A stretch of 64,000 nt of DNA from JAPSGM01 sp963777045 (GCA_963777045.1 CAVZPD010000022.1:62001-126000); one strand, 5' to 3'. Positions 24,666 through 33,874 are shown, counted from the first letter of the stretch. Notes: generated by a model not told the origin, from the letters alone. Numbers and translations are program-made.

Positions 24666-25868
24666 ATGGTCAGCGGATCCGTGGGCGACGAGGGTCGGGA
24701 CATCCAGCTCGAGCAGCGCGACTTCTACGCGGTGCTGGGCGCCGAGCCGTCCGCGACCGTCGACGAGCTGCGGAGCGCCTTCCGCGAGGCGGTCCTGAGG
24801 CACCACCCCGATCGCAGCGCCGCGGGTGGCCTCGCCACGCGGCGGACCTCGATCCTCAACCGCGCCTGGGCGGAGCTCCGCGACCCGCTGCGGCGGCTGC
24901 ACTACGACCACGCGCTCGAACGTGGGCAGGCCGAGACGCTCTCCTGGCCGCTGGAGCCCGACGAGCCGTCGCGCGCGCGCGCCCGGCCGCGACGGATCCG
25001 GCCCGATCGGCCGAGCCGCTGGCACCAGCCGCAGTGGCGCAACGTGGCCGGCTTCCGCGTCCCGGCCGACGTCTTCATGGCAGGCCCCGTGCAGCAAAGG
25101 GCGTGGATCGTGGAGCACCACATCGCCGGCGAGGACTGGCGCGAGCACTCCGAGCACTACTGGCTGCGCTACGCGGCCGGGTACTACCGCGAACGTGGCC
25201 GTTACGACGACTGGCTGGGAACGCTCGAGCGCCTGATCCGCCTCGACGGCGGCTACGAGACGCTCGTACGTGCCGCCATGCGGCAGGCGTACGTCTTTAC
25301 CGGGTCGTACCTGCGCGGCGTCGGCTTCCTGCGCGAGATGGCACAGCGCTACATGCCCGAGAGTCCTCCGCGTCGCTGGGTCGACCGCGAGCTGCGCGCC
25401 CTGCTCGCCGAATTCCGCGACCAGCGGGTGCGACGTGGCCGGCCCGATGATCGGGCAGAGGCGGCCGAGCTGCTGCTGAACTTCCTCGAGGCGCTCGGTC
25501 TGGAGGCCAGCTTTCCGGACGTCCGGGCCGCGATCTCCGCCCACCGTCGTGCCGGCCACCCCGGCCGCGCCGCAGAGCTGGTCGAACGGGTCAGTCGTGA
25601 GCCGGTGCGCGATGCCGCGCGCTGGTTCAGCCTGGTGCAGCTGCTGACCGAGGCGGGGCAGCTCGACCGTGCCTCCGAGCTCCTGGCGGCCATCGCGCGC
25701 GGGGACCACCCGGAGGCGCTCGATCGGCGGCGTCTCGCGGGTGACCCGATCCGCCGCATTGGAGCCGCGCGGCAGCGGCTCGCACGGGCGCGCCTCCGGC
25801 AGCAGCGCGAGCGGCGCCTGCGGGACGGCAAGCAAGAGATGGCCGCGGTCGGGGCCGCTGCGTCGTGA
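24666..25868 (+). CDS. J-domain protein with helical-repeat C-terminus
   Basis: 400 residues. A J-domain at about 18-82 with HPD at 47-49 would stimulate a DnaK-type chaperone. It is followed by an Arg/Pro-rich stretch and then helical, TPR-like sequence (pairs such as WLGTLERLIRLDGGYETLVRAAMRQAYVF, here split by aromatic residues) to a basic C-terminus. There is no Gly/Phe region or zinc finger, so it is not DnaJ itself but a type III J-protein. It starts next to TATGCT and its stop overlaps the GTG of the histidine kinase gene (GTGA), so the two are coupled. Its client is unknown. Confidence 0.78.
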   Translation: MVSGSVGDEGRDIQLEQRDFYAVLGAEPSATVDELRSAFREAVLRHHPDRSAAGGLATRRTSILNRAWAELRDPLRRLHYDHALERGQAETLSWPLEPDEPSRARARPRRIRPDRPSRWHQPQWRNVAGFRVPADVFMAGPVQQRAWIVEHHIAGEDWREHSEHYWLRYAAGYYRERGRYDDWLGTLERLIRLDGGYETLVRAAMRQAYVFTGSYLRGVGFLREMAQRYMPESPPRRWVDRELRALLAEFRDQRVRRGRPDDRAEAAELLLNFLEALGLEASFPDVRAAISAHRRAGHPGRAAELVERVSREPVRDAARWFSLVQLLTEAGQLDRASELLAAIARGDHPEALDRRRLAGDPIRRIGAARQRLARARLRQQRERRLRDGKQEMAAVGAAAS

Positions 25869-27322
25869 GACTGGGCGGTGTCGGCGTCGGTCGGATCCTG
25901 ACCGGCGTGGCGTTCGGCGCCCTCGCCGCCGCCGGCGGGGCGGTGCTCGGCGAGATCACCGGCGAGTCAACATTCGCCGTGCTCCCACTCCTCGCGGTCG
26001 CGCTGGTGGGTCTGACGCTGGGGCCCGCCGCCGCGATGACCACCTACGCCATCGCAGGCGGATCACTCATCGTCCAGGGCATCGTCGTCCAGCACGAGCT
26101 GGTGAGCGCCGCCAACCTGGCGCGCGTGACCCTCTTCGTCGTCGGCGCGCCGATCATCGTGCTCCTGGCGCTCCGGGTCGAGCGCCAGCACAGCGAGAGC
26201 CGGCTGGCCCAGGACATGAGCGCCGCCGCCGAGCGCATGGCGAATCGCGAGCGGAGCGCGGCCGACGAGGCGCGACGTGACCTGCAGGTCGCGCTACAGC
26301 AGGTCGAGCGCGAGCGCACGCGGCTGGAGGAGGTGGCCGAGGCGATTCCCGAGCCGCTCATCGTGTACGACGCCGATGGACAGGGAACCTACGCGAACCG
26401 TGCCGCGCTGCGCACCTTCGGCCGCAGCTTCTACGACCGGCCCCTGGACGAGTGGGGGCGTCTCGCGGAACCGCGCGACGATCGAGGACAGCCGCTGCCG
26501 ATGCGCGACTGGCCGCAGGTGCGCGCCAGGGACGCCGTCACCAAGCGCCGGATGGTGATCCGCCTCCCCATGTCCGGCCGGGATCTGCTGGTCGACGTCG
26601 AGGGGACGCCGGTCCCGGACGGCGGTTGCGTCCTCCTCCTGCGGGACGTCGGCAAGGAGGTCGACGAGCGTCGCCGGCTGTCTCGCTTCGCGAGCTTCGT
26701 CGCGCACGAGCTGCGTAACCCGCTGGCGGTGGCCAAGGCCCGCATCGAGCTCGGCGCTCGCGCGAGCACCAGTGATGCCGGCACCCCCTCGCACGGACAG
26801 CGCGCGCTGGAGTCGGTCGATGCGGCAATCGCCATCCTCGATCGCCTCGAGCTCTTCTCCCGCGCCGAGGCCGGTCGCCTCGAGGCCGAGCTGCAGCCGT
26901 TCGACCTGCGGGAGGCGGCGAACGCGTCCGTGGAGCGGCTACGCGCCAGCGGCAGCGAGCGCCAGGTGGAGGTCAGCGTCAGCGGCGACCCGATGGTGGG
27001 TGGCGACCTGCAGCTGACCCAGCAGGCACTCACCAACCTGCTCACCAACGCCGATCGCTACTCCACCGACGGCGCACCGATCCGGGTCGAGATCAACGGC
27101 GGAGTCGCGCCCGAGCTGCGCGTGCGGGACGGCGGCCCGGGCGTCAGCGCCGACGTGGCCGAGCACCTCTTCATCGAGCGCGTCAGCTCCGGTCGCGGCC
27201 TCGGCCTCGGCCTCTACCTCGTCCGCGCCGCCATGGAGGCGCAGGGCGGCATCGTCAGGCTCGAGGAGCGAGCGCCTGCGGCGGTGTTCCTGTTGCGCTG
27301 GCCGCGACGCGAGGAGCCTTGA
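25865..27322 (+). CDS. Membrane sensor histidine kinase with PAS domain
   Basis: 485 residues. Three to four hydrophobic segments within 1-105, then a coiled coil (about 106-155), a PAS-like domain (about 156-265, VAEAIPEPLIVYDADGQGTY begins it), HisKA with the phosphorylated His281 in FVAHELRNPLA, and an ATPase domain with NLLTNADRYS (N box), VRDGGPGVS (G1) and GRGLGLGLYLV (G2). No response regulator gene is adjacent, so its partner is elsewhere. Its GTG overlaps the stop of the J-domain gene, which hints at a shared stress or envelope role. Signal unknown. Confidence 0.9.
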   Translation: MRLGGVGVGRILTGVAFGALAAAGGAVLGEITGESTFAVLPLLAVALVGLTLGPAAAMTTYAIAGGSLIVQGIVVQHELVSAANLARVTLFVVGAPIIVLLALRVERQHSESRLAQDMSAAAERMANRERSAADEARRDLQVALQQVERERTRLEEVAEAIPEPLIVYDADGQGTYANRAALRTFGRSFYDRPLDEWGRLAEPRDDRGQPLPMRDWPQVRARDAVTKRRMVIRLPMSGRDLLVDVEGTPVPDGGCVLLLRDVGKEVDERRRLSRFASFVAHELRNPLAVAKARIELGARASTSDAGTPSHGQRALESVDAAIAILDRLELFSRAEAGRLEAELQPFDLREAANASVERLRASGSERQVEVSVSGDPMVGGDLQLTQQALTNLLTNADRYSTDGAPIRVEINGGVAPELRVRDGGPGVSADVAEHLFIERVSSGRGLGLGLYLVRAAMEAQGGIVRLEERAPAAVFLLRWPRREEP

Positions 27323-27334
27323 GGCGGTCTCGCC

Positions 27335-28690
27335 TCAGGCGCTGACCACCTCCACCTCCGCCAGCTGCGCCGCCTCGATCTCGTCGCGAATGCGCGCAGC
27401 GTCGCCGGTCACCAGCATGAGCAGGTCGTCGGGGCGGATGAGGTCGCGCGCGGCCGACACGACGTCCTCCGGTCCGACCGCCTCGATCTGCTGCCGGTAG
27501 GTCTGCCAGTAGTCGTCGGGCAGGGCGTAGGTGGCGAGAGGCTCGATCGCCGTGGCGACACCCCCAGTCGTCTCGAAGCGGAGGGGGAAGACGCCGACCA
27601 GGAAGTCGCGGACCTCCCGAAGCTCTCCGAGCTCGGGTGCCGCCGCCCTGACGTGCTCCAGCTGCGCCAGCATCTCGCGCATCGCATCGGCCGTGACCTC
27701 GGTCTGCACCGCGGCGGCGGCTGAGAATGGGCCGGCCGCGCGGCGCGCGTCGAATCCGGCGCGTGCTCCGTAGGTGTAGCCCAGCTCCTCGCGCAGCCGG
27801 AGGTTGAGCCGCGACCCGAAGACGCCGCCCAGCATGGCCGCCATGACCATGGCCGGGAAGTAGCGATCAGAGGTGCGCGAGATGCCGGGGTGTCCCATGC
27901 GCAGCTCGCTCTGCACCGATCCTGGACGATCGACGATGACCACGCGCCGACGGCCGGCCGGCCGGGTCTCGAAGGTGCGGTGACCCGCACCGGTCCCCTC
28001 CCAGGCGCCGAGCTGCATCTGTGCCAGCCGCTCGATCGTCTCCGGATCGACGGCCCCGGCCACGACCAGGTGCGCCATCCCCGGGCGCCAGTGCGCCGCG
28101 TGGTGGGCACGCACGTCCTCGAGCGTGACGCCGCCAACGCTCTCCGGCGTGCCGGCCGAGAGGCGCCGGTAGGGCGTGGCGGCATCGAAGACGTGGCGCA
28201 GGAACATCTCCTCGGCCAGCCGCCCGGGATCGGCGCGGGACTGGCGGATGTCGTTGAGCCGCTCCGCCTGCAGCCGCTTGAACTCGGCGGGGTCGAAACG
28301 AGGCTCCAGGATCATCTCCGCCAGCAGCCCGAAGCCCTCCTCCAGGTGTTCGGGGAGCGACTGGAAGGCGGCGCGCGCAGAATCCCAACTGGACTCGGAG
28401 CTGACCTCGATGCCCAGCCGCTCGGTCGCCTCGGCGAAGGCGGAGGCGTCCAGCCGCCGCGTTCCGGTGGTGAGCATCTGTGCAGTCAGGTAGGCGACGC
28501 CTGCGTGCTCTTCGTCCTCTGCCGCCGCGCCCGCATCGGCCAGCAGGTGAGCGTTCACCATGGTGGCGCCGGGCAGTGAGACCGCCCAGATCGTCAGGCC
28601 GTTCGGCAGCCGGCGGCGGTCGAATTCGGGGAAGAGGTAGGGCCTTGGTGCACCTGGCGTCGGGCGCAGCGGGTTGGGGGCCGTGGTCAT
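27335..28690 (-). CDS. M16-family peptidase homologue, catalytically inactive subunit
   Basis: 451 residues with the two-lobed M16B fold. The zinc motif H-x-x-E-H is absent where it should be (the segment reads DEEHAGVAYLTAQML), while the C-terminal Arg/Tyr substrate motif is kept in LREELGYTYGARAGFD. This matches the non-catalytic partner in heterodimeric M16B peptidases such as the mitochondrial-processing-peptidase-like pairs. The ATG at 28690 overlaps the stop of the active subunit gene (ATGA), supporting a 1:1 complex. The longer upstream frame is antisense-type read-through of that gene and is rejected. Confidence 0.88.
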   Translation of the reverse strand: MTTAPNPLRPTPGAPRPYLFPEFDRRRLPNGLTIWAVSLPGATMVNAHLLADAGAAAEDEEHAGVAYLTAQMLTTGTRRLDASAFAEATERLGIEVSSESSWDSARAAFQSLPEHLEEGFGLLAEMILEPRFDPAEFKRLQAERLNDIRQSRADPGRLAEEMFLRHVFDAATPYRRLSAGTPESVGGVTLEDVRAHHAAHWRPGMAHLVVAGAVDPETIERLAQMQLGAWEGTGAGHRTFETRPAGRRRVVIVDRPGSVQSELRMGHPGISRTSDRYFPAMVMAAMLGGVFGSRLNLRLREELGYTYGARAGFDARRAAGPFSAAAAVQTEVTADAMREMLAQLEHVRAAAPELGELREVRDFLVGVFPLRFETTGGVATAIEPLATYALPDDYWQTYRQQIEAVGPEDVVSAARDLIRPDDLLMLVTGDAARIRDEIEAAQLAEVEVVSA

Positions 28691-29994
28691 CCGGCCACCC
28701 CCTCGGCAACCATCTCGGCCGATTCGGCGGGCACGGGCAGGTAGGTCAGGACCAGGCGGTTGTCTGGCCGAAGGGTGTCGCGCATGGCGTTCACGACCCG
28801 GTCTGCATCGACCGCCAGGTAGCGGCTCACCTCGCTGTTGATACGTTCGGGGTCGTCGAAGAGGCAGGTGTACATCGAGAGGCGATCGGCGCGCTCGGCG
28901 ATTCGCTCCAGGCTGGACTCCACCGATGACGCGTGGAGGTTGCGCACGCGCTCCAGCTCCTCGTCGGACGGACCCTCGCCGGCCAGGCGATCGATCTCGT
29001 CCAGCAGGGCGGCTTCGAGCGCATCGGCTTCGATGCCCTCGCGTGCCGTACCCCACAGCGTGAACATCGACGCCCCGCCGACGATCGGAAAGGGGAAGAC
29101 ACTGACGTCGCCGGCCAGCTGTCGCTCCCGGACGAGGCTGCGGTACATCCGCGACGCACGACCGGACCCCAGCAGGTCGGCGGCGACCATGAGCGCCTCG
29201 AAGGCATCGGTGCCGAAGACCGGCATGCGATGGGCGAGGTAGACCCGCGGCAGCGGCACGCGATCTTGGACCACCTCCCGCACTTCGCGGCCGATGCGCG
29301 GCGCCACCTCCATGGGTGGAGCGGGCGGTAGCGAGGTGTTGGCGGGGATCGATCCGAAGTGTCGTTCGATCATGGCCAGCGCGGCAGCCGGCTCGAAATC
29401 GCCGGCCACGGTGAGCACTGCGTTGTTCGGGGCGTAGTACGTGGCGAAGAAGTCGGAGACGTCCTCGAGGCTCGCCGCGTCGAGATCATCCATGGACCCG
29501 ATGGTCGAGTGGTGGTAGGGATGCCCGTCCGGGTAGACGAGCTCCTGGATCTTCTCGTCCCAGGTCCCGTACGGCTGGTTGTCGACCGACCAGCGACGCT
29601 CGTTCTTGACCACCTCGCGCTGGTTGTCGAGCTTCTCCTGGGTCATCGCCGGCAGCAGGGAGGCGAGGCGATCTGCCTCGAGCCATAGTCCCAGCTCCAG
29701 CTCGTGACTCGGCAGCGTCTCGAAGTAGTTGGTCCGGTCCAGCCAGGTTGACGCGTTGAGCGTGCCTCCCGCAGCCTGCACCAGCGCGAAGTGCTCGCCC
29801 TTGGCGACGTGTTCGGAGCCCTGGAACATCATGTGCTCGAAGAGGTGGGCGAACCCCGTCTTGCCGGCCCTCTCGTGCTTGCTCCCGACGTCGTACCACA
29901 GGTTCACGGCCACGATCGGTGCGAGGTCGCCGCGGGACAGCACCACGCGCAGCCCGTTCGGCAGCTGGTGGCGTTCGATTGGGACGTGGGGCAC
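28687..29994 (-). CDS. M16-family zinc peptidase, catalytic subunit
   Basis: 435 residues. Inverted zinc motif HLFEH at 50-54 with the distal Glu in VVKNERRW near 130, preceded by LPNGLRVVLSRGDLAPIVAV, the usual M16 start. It probably degrades or processes peptides after export; no signal peptide is visible at this start. The GTG at 29994 was preferred over the ATG at 30069: GAGGAAGA sits about 8 nt upstream of the GTG, whereas the ATG has TAGCCT only 3 nt before it, too close for transcription to include it. Family members begin a few residues before the LPNG motif, which also fits. It forms an operon with the inactive partner. Confidence 0.88.
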   Translation of the reverse strand: MPHVPIERHQLPNGLRVVLSRGDLAPIVAVNLWYDVGSKHERAGKTGFAHLFEHMMFQGSEHVAKGEHFALVQAAGGTLNASTWLDRTNYFETLPSHELELGLWLEADRLASLLPAMTQEKLDNQREVVKNERRWSVDNQPYGTWDEKIQELVYPDGHPYHHSTIGSMDDLDAASLEDVSDFFATYYAPNNAVLTVAGDFEPAAALAMIERHFGSIPANTSLPPAPPMEVAPRIGREVREVVQDRVPLPRVYLAHRMPVFGTDAFEALMVAADLLGSGRASRMYRSLVRERQLAGDVSVFPFPIVGGASMFTLWGTAREGIEADALEAALLDEIDRLAGEGPSDEELERVRNLHASSVESSLERIAERADRLSMYTCLFDDPERINSEVSRYLAVDADRVVNAMRDTLRPDNRLVLTYLPVPAESAEMVAEGVAG

Positions 29995-30088
29995 GACAGT
30001 CTTCCTCGGCGTTCGGGGGTGAGATGAGCGCGGTCCGACGTCGGTGCGAGGCCGTGACGGGGCCGCCATCGAAGGCTACCACGGGCCG

Positions 30089-30773
30089 ATGTGGCGGCGC
30101 GATTCGGCTTCCGACGAGCTGGCTTGGCACGTTGGGTGCGAGGCGTATGAAGGCATGTTGTCCGGTCGACAGGCTGCCGCGATGTTCGTGCCACTGCTGG
30201 CGTTGCTGCTCGTGGGCGTCATCGTGGTGCGCGGTCTCGCTGGCATCATCTCGCCGGGAGCGTCTTCCCCCGAGCCCGCGCCGACACTGCGCCCTGGGAT
30301 GGCCGTGCCGCTGCCGACCGCCACACCGACGCCGCTCCCGTTCAGTCTGCCACCGATCACCGTGACCCCGCCGCCGACGCCCACCGCCGCGCCAACCTCC
30401 ACGCCAACCCCGACCGCCGCCCCGACGCGTCGCCCGACGCCGCAACCGACACCACGACCCACCCCGGCGCCCACCCCCACGCCGACTCCTACGCCTACGC
30501 CCACGCCCACGCCGACGCCTACGCCCACGCCCACGCCGAAGCCGACGCCCTCGCCGACACCTACGCCCACCCCCACCCCCACGCCGATGCCCACGCCGAC
30601 ACCTACGCCCACGCTGGCGCCCACCCCGCCGCCGACGCCCACGCCACCCGACGCCGACCCCCACCCCCACGCCGACGCCGACTGTTCCACCGCCGCCGAG
30701 CCCGACGGCCACGCCAGTTCCTGCATCGTCTCCCACGCCTACGGTCCAGGCCTCAGCTACGCCCGCGGCCTGA
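30089..30773 (+). CDS. Membrane-anchored Pro/Thr-rich protein, frameshifted near 30647
   Basis: A short hydrophilic N-terminus, one membrane helix (FVPLLALLLVGVIVVRGLAG) and a long tail of Thr-Pro and Ala-Pro-Thr repeats, as expected for a cell-wall-spanning stalk. After about position 30647 the frame switches to Asp/His-rich sequence and would run through the tRNA terminator. Dropping one C in CCACCCG (30644-30650) restores Thr-Pro repeats followed by VPPPPSPTATPVPASSPTPT and a TGA at 30771-30773. The start is uncertain: ATGs at 30089 and 30155 are both in frame and neither has a good ribosome-binding site. Function unknown; the repeats are low-complexity and give no homology. Confidence 0.6.
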
Positions 30774-30791
30774 CGCGCACTGCCGGGCACG

Positions 30792-30821
30792 AAAAAGCCC
30801 CGCGTGCCGAGGCTGCGGGGC
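30792..30821 (-). terminator. Rho-independent terminator of tRNA-Lys
   Basis: On the minus strand GCCCCGC (30821-30815), an 11-nt loop, GCGGGGC (30803-30797), then TTTTT. It lies 20 nt beyond the CCA end of tRNA-Lys. Confidence 0.85.
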
Positions 30822-30841
30822 CCATGACCGGGAGGTGGTTG

Positions 30842-30916
30842 TTGGTGAGCGGCCAGGGATTCGAACCCTGAACCTAGTGATTAAGAGTCACTTGCTCTGC
30901 CGTTGAGCTAGCCGCC
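30842..30916 (-). tRNA. tRNA-Lys (anticodon CTT)
   Basis: The 7-bp acceptor stem GGGCGGC/GCCGCTC (one G-U) is followed by A and an encoded CCA. The anticodon stem AGTGA/TCACT encloses loop CTCTTAA, giving anticodon CTT at 30884-30882. The T arm CAGGG-TTCGAAT-CCCTG is canonical. A terminator follows directly. Confidence 0.96.
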
Positions 30917-30962
30917 CGCGGAGATGATGCCGGAGGCCAGCGGGACGGTCAACCGGCGCCGG

Positions 30963-33080
30963 CTATCGCCTCAGGGCCCGGTGCAGGAAGGCCGCCATCT
31001 CGCCTCGGCTCACGGTGGAGGTCGGACAGAAGGTCTTCGCCCCGCAGCCCGCGGTGATCTTCGATGCGGCAAGCCGGTTGATGTCGCCTTCGAAGATGCT
31101 GGTCTCGTCATCGGTGAAGTAATCCACGGAGGTCGGAGCCAGCTTGAAGGCTCGCCCAAGGAACGCCGCCATCTGGCCGCGCGTCACCGTACCGCCCGGG
31201 CAGAAGGTCTTGGTTCCGCAGCCACGGGTGACATTCGCCTCGGCGACGCGATTGATGGCGTCCTCGTACGGGCTCGTCTCGTCATCGGTGAAGTAGTCGG
31301 CACTGGCGGGCGGCAGCTTGAGCGCATTTGCCAGCCAGGCGGCCATCACCTCGCGGCTGATGCCGACCGACGGGCAGAAGTAGATGGGGCCGCAGCCGAA
31401 GGTGACGCCGGCCAGGAAGGTCGCCTCGATGTCTCCCCGGAATGCCGAGCCGATGCTGTCCCAGAAGAGGTAGTTGTCGATCACCGCGCCGTGGGCGCGC
31501 AGGGCGTTCTGCAGCACGCCGACGTCCAGCGACTGCACCGACGGAAGTGGGGTCGATCCAGCGCCCAGGCCGCGCGCCACGATGGCTGCGGCCGTTCCCG
31601 CAGCCTCGCCCATCATCATGTACTGCGGCTCCATGCGCAGCGACGCGAGGGCCACGTGGCTGGCCGAGACGGCGACGCTCACGAGCAGGTTGGTCGCCTC
31701 CTCCGGCCTCGGAGTCAGGCTGCGGTAGGGGACCGACCAGCGCGTCGCGGCTGCGCGTCCATACCAGAAGCCCCCCTCCACTCGCAGTCGCCGCAGGCCG
31801 TCGATCCAGCGCGAGACGTGGTGGCTGTCGAACGAGTACGAGGCAATGGCGATGCCATCCGCCTTCGTGCGCTGCACCTGCACGTCTGACTGGGTGAGCA
31901 CGTACGCGCCAACCATCCGACGGCTCTCTCGCAGGTAGAACATGCGTGGCCAGCCCCCGCTCTCGGTGAACTCGTCCGCGCACAGCCCGTACCCAGCCAT
32001 CTGGCTGCGGATCCGCTGCGGGACGCGGGCGTCGTGCGCCAGGAAGTGGAGGAAGCCTTTCGTATAGCCGGTCAGCCACGCCTCCGTCGTCGCGCGTTCC
32101 GCGTAGCTCGCCTCGACATACGTGCTGCCAAGGCCGTGGACGGCGATCGCCACCTGGCCGTTGTTGTTCACGTCGTACTTCTGGTGGGGAAGTCCGACGG
32201 GCCACAGGAACCAGGTGAGGTCGGGCGTCTGGCCGGCGCCTACCCGGCTGGCGATGTAGGCGGCGACGATGTCGTACGTGCGCGGGTCGTAGCCCGCGGG
32301 CGCGCTGAAGGGGATCTGGTTGGCGGGATCGGAGGAAAAGCAAAGGCGGTAGTTCGTGGTCTGCACTCGGTCATCGCCGCTCCCAATGGCGCCGGGTGCT
32401 GCGAGCGGGACGCCTGCGTCGATTCCGTCCGGGACGGTGAAGATCGTGGCCGGCGCCCGAACCCCGGCCTCCGCCTCCCCGTACTCGCTGGCGGCCTCGC
32501 GCCCGATGCGGTAGCTCACTCCTGAGCGAGCCATGAGGTCGCCCTCGTAGCTGGCATCCACGAAGACATCGGCCTCCAGGCGCAGGCCCGACTCCATGCT
32601 GACCTGGCTGATCTTGCCGCCGGCGCTCGCAACCCCGTCCGACTCCGCCAGGCGCTCACCGGTGAAGACGCGCACCTGCGCTGCCGTCAGCATCTGGTCG
32701 AATGCGGCCTGGGCCGTGGAAGGCTGGAACCGCCATCGGCCCTGGCTCGTTCCCTCCGCCGCCTGCGTTCGATCGAAGAACTCGCCGGCGATGCCGGCAA
32801 TGGTCGCGGTGTGGCCGTAGTCGGTCGCGTCGAGTCCGCTGGTGATCATGCCGCCCACCCTGGCGGTGGGCTCGACGAGCGCAACCGTCGCCCCTTCGCG
32901 GGCAGCGCTGACCGCGGCGATCACCCCCGAAGGGGTTCCGCCGTAGACGACGACGTCAAAGGACTGCTCTCCGACCGCGCGCACCGGCGCGGCTTGCTGC
33001 GAGACATTGAGCGATGTCGTCAGCAGGCCCAGCGAGATCGCCAGGCCGAGCAGTCGCCGGCTCGGGAACTTGTTCTTCAG
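30963..33080 (-). CDS. Secreted FAD-dependent oxidoreductase-like protein with three SLH-type repeats
   Basis: From the first ordinary start (GTG 32984) it has 673 residues: FDVVVYGGTPSGVIAAVSAA and VGGMITSGLDATDYG mark a FAD_oxidored domain (PF12831 type), and from about residue 495 there are three S-layer-homology-like repeats, each with an FCP and a VTRGQMAAFL-like segment. In frame upstream the sequence encodes KNKFPSRRLLGLAISLGL and then a small-residue cleavage region, an obvious signal peptide, but it begins at a CTG (33080) after GGGGGGTGG rather than at a normal start. One extra base near 33083 would instead link it to the GTG at 33087. I annotate the longer form. It is probably exported and cell-wall attached. 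Confidence 0.8.
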   Translation of the reverse strand: MKNKFPSRRLLGLAISLGLLTTSLNVSQQAAPVRAVGEQSFDVVVYGGTPSGVIAAVSAAREGATVALVEPTARVGGMITSGLDATDYGHTATIAGIAGEFFDRTQAAEGTSQGRWRFQPSTAQAAFDQMLTAAQVRVFTGERLAESDGVASAGGKISQVSMESGLRLEADVFVDASYEGDLMARSGVSYRIGREAASEYGEAEAGVRAPATIFTVPDGIDAGVPLAAPGAIGSGDDRVQTTNYRLCFSSDPANQIPFSAPAGYDPRTYDIVAAYIASRVGAGQTPDLTWFLWPVGLPHQKYDVNNNGQVAIAVHGLGSTYVEASYAERATTEAWLTGYTKGFLHFLAHDARVPQRIRSQMAGYGLCADEFTESGGWPRMFYLRESRRMVGAYVLTQSDVQVQRTKADGIAIASYSFDSHHVSRWIDGLRRLRVEGGFWYGRAAATRWSVPYRSLTPRPEEATNLLVSVAVSASHVALASLRMEPQYMMMGEAAGTAAAIVARGLGAGSTPLPSVQSLDVGVLQNALRAHGAVIDNYLFWDSIGSAFRGDIEATFLAGVTFGCGPIYFCPSVGISREVMAAWLANALKLPPASADYFTDDETSPYEDAINRVAEANVTRGCGTKTFCPGGTVTRGQMAAFLGRAFKLAPTSVDYFTDDETSIFEGDINRLAASKITAGCGAKTFCPTSTVSRGEMAAFLHRALRR

Positions 33081-33131
33081 TGTCCACCCCCCGCGCGCGG
33101 GTTTGCGAGTCGACCGTCGCGCGGCGCGGAG

Positions 33132-33137
33132 AGTCTA
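33132..33137 (-). promoter_or_regulatory. -10 hexamer TAGACT upstream of the SLH protein
   Basis: On the minus strand TAGACT would start transcription near 33125, giving a leader of about 45 nt to the CTG/GTG region at 33080-33087, with a G-rich ribosome-binding site just before it. Confidence 0.4.
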
Positions 33138-33163
33138 CCCGACGCGGTCCAGCCCGGGTTCGC

Positions 33164-33811
33164 TCAGCCTGCGGGCTGTCCGGGGCCGCCGTAGGGCTCC
33201 GGCGAACGCTGGTAATGATCGTCGAGGAAGGCGCGGATCTGGTCGATGTCGGCGCTGTCCTGGTAGAGCAGCCAGTTCCAGGCGGTGACGGCGATCGGGT
33301 GCCCGAAGTCCTCGCCGGTCCACGGCGAGAGGATGACCTTGAACTTCGCAGCGCGCACCTGCTGCTGTGCGTAGCTGGTCAGGGCGGCGACGTCCGATTC
33401 TGACGTCTGCCCCGGCTGGTACCAGATCACGATGCCGCCGTGCTCCAGGTTGTGGATGACCTGGGATTGGGCTGCCGGATTGGCGAGCGCGTAGACGCCC
33501 CAGTTGGCGGGGGTGTTCCAGTGCTGGCCGGACGTGGCGGGGGTGGAGCTGTACGGGCCGCCCGTGCTGCCATCCGCGATGTGGCCACCACCCTGGTCGA
33601 CCTGGCGCTCGCCGACCTCCCCGCTGCCACCGCCAGCGAAGAGCACCACGACCACCAGGATCACCGCGCCGATGACGAGCACGCCGCCGATGAGCAGGAC
33701 ACGCGCATCGATGCCTGCCGGCCGCCCCCCGCCTTCGCCCACGCGGCGGTGCAGCGCCGCATCGCTGGCGCGTCCCCGTCGCTGGATCCCCGATGTCCTT
33801 CGTTTCGCCAT
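33164..33811 (-). CDS. DUF3105 membrane-anchored protein
   Basis: 215 residues. A basic, flexible N-terminus is followed by one membrane helix (VLLIGGVLVIGAVILVVVVLFA, at about 39-59), then an extracytoplasmic DUF3105 domain recognisable by GQHWNTPANWGVY, NLEHGGIVIWYQP and LSPWTGEDFGHPIAVTAW. The domain's role is not established. The ATG at 33811 is 8 nt after TATCCT, without a ribosome-binding site, so the longer frame reaching 34258 is rejected. It is divergent from the Holin-X gene. Confidence 0.85.
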   Translation of the reverse strand: MAKRRTSGIQRRGRASDAALHRRVGEGGGRPAGIDARVLLIGGVLVIGAVILVVVVLFAGGGSGEVGERQVDQGGGHIADGSTGGPYSSTPATSGQHWNTPANWGVYALANPAAQSQVIHNLEHGGIVIWYQPGQTSESDVAALTSYAQQQVRAAKFKVILSPWTGEDFGHPIAVTAWNWLLYQDSADIDQIRAFLDDHYQRSPEPYGGPGQPAG

Positions 33812-33819
33812 GAGGGCGC

Positions 33820-33825
33820 AGGATA
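33820..33825 (-). promoter_or_regulatory. -10 hexamer TATCCT, leaderless promoter of the DUF3105 gene
   Basis: On the minus strand it ends 8 nt before the ATG at 33811. Confidence 0.45.
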
Positions 33826-33874
33826 GCCGAGGAACGCGCTGGACGGCTGGCGGGGGAGTCGGCCCGGGCCTTGC

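Noticed and set aside
30350..30720. CRISPR-like or satellite repeat in the C/A/G-rich region
   Set aside because: The repetition is codon-level Thr-Pro low complexity with irregular units and no spacers; it is part of a protein.
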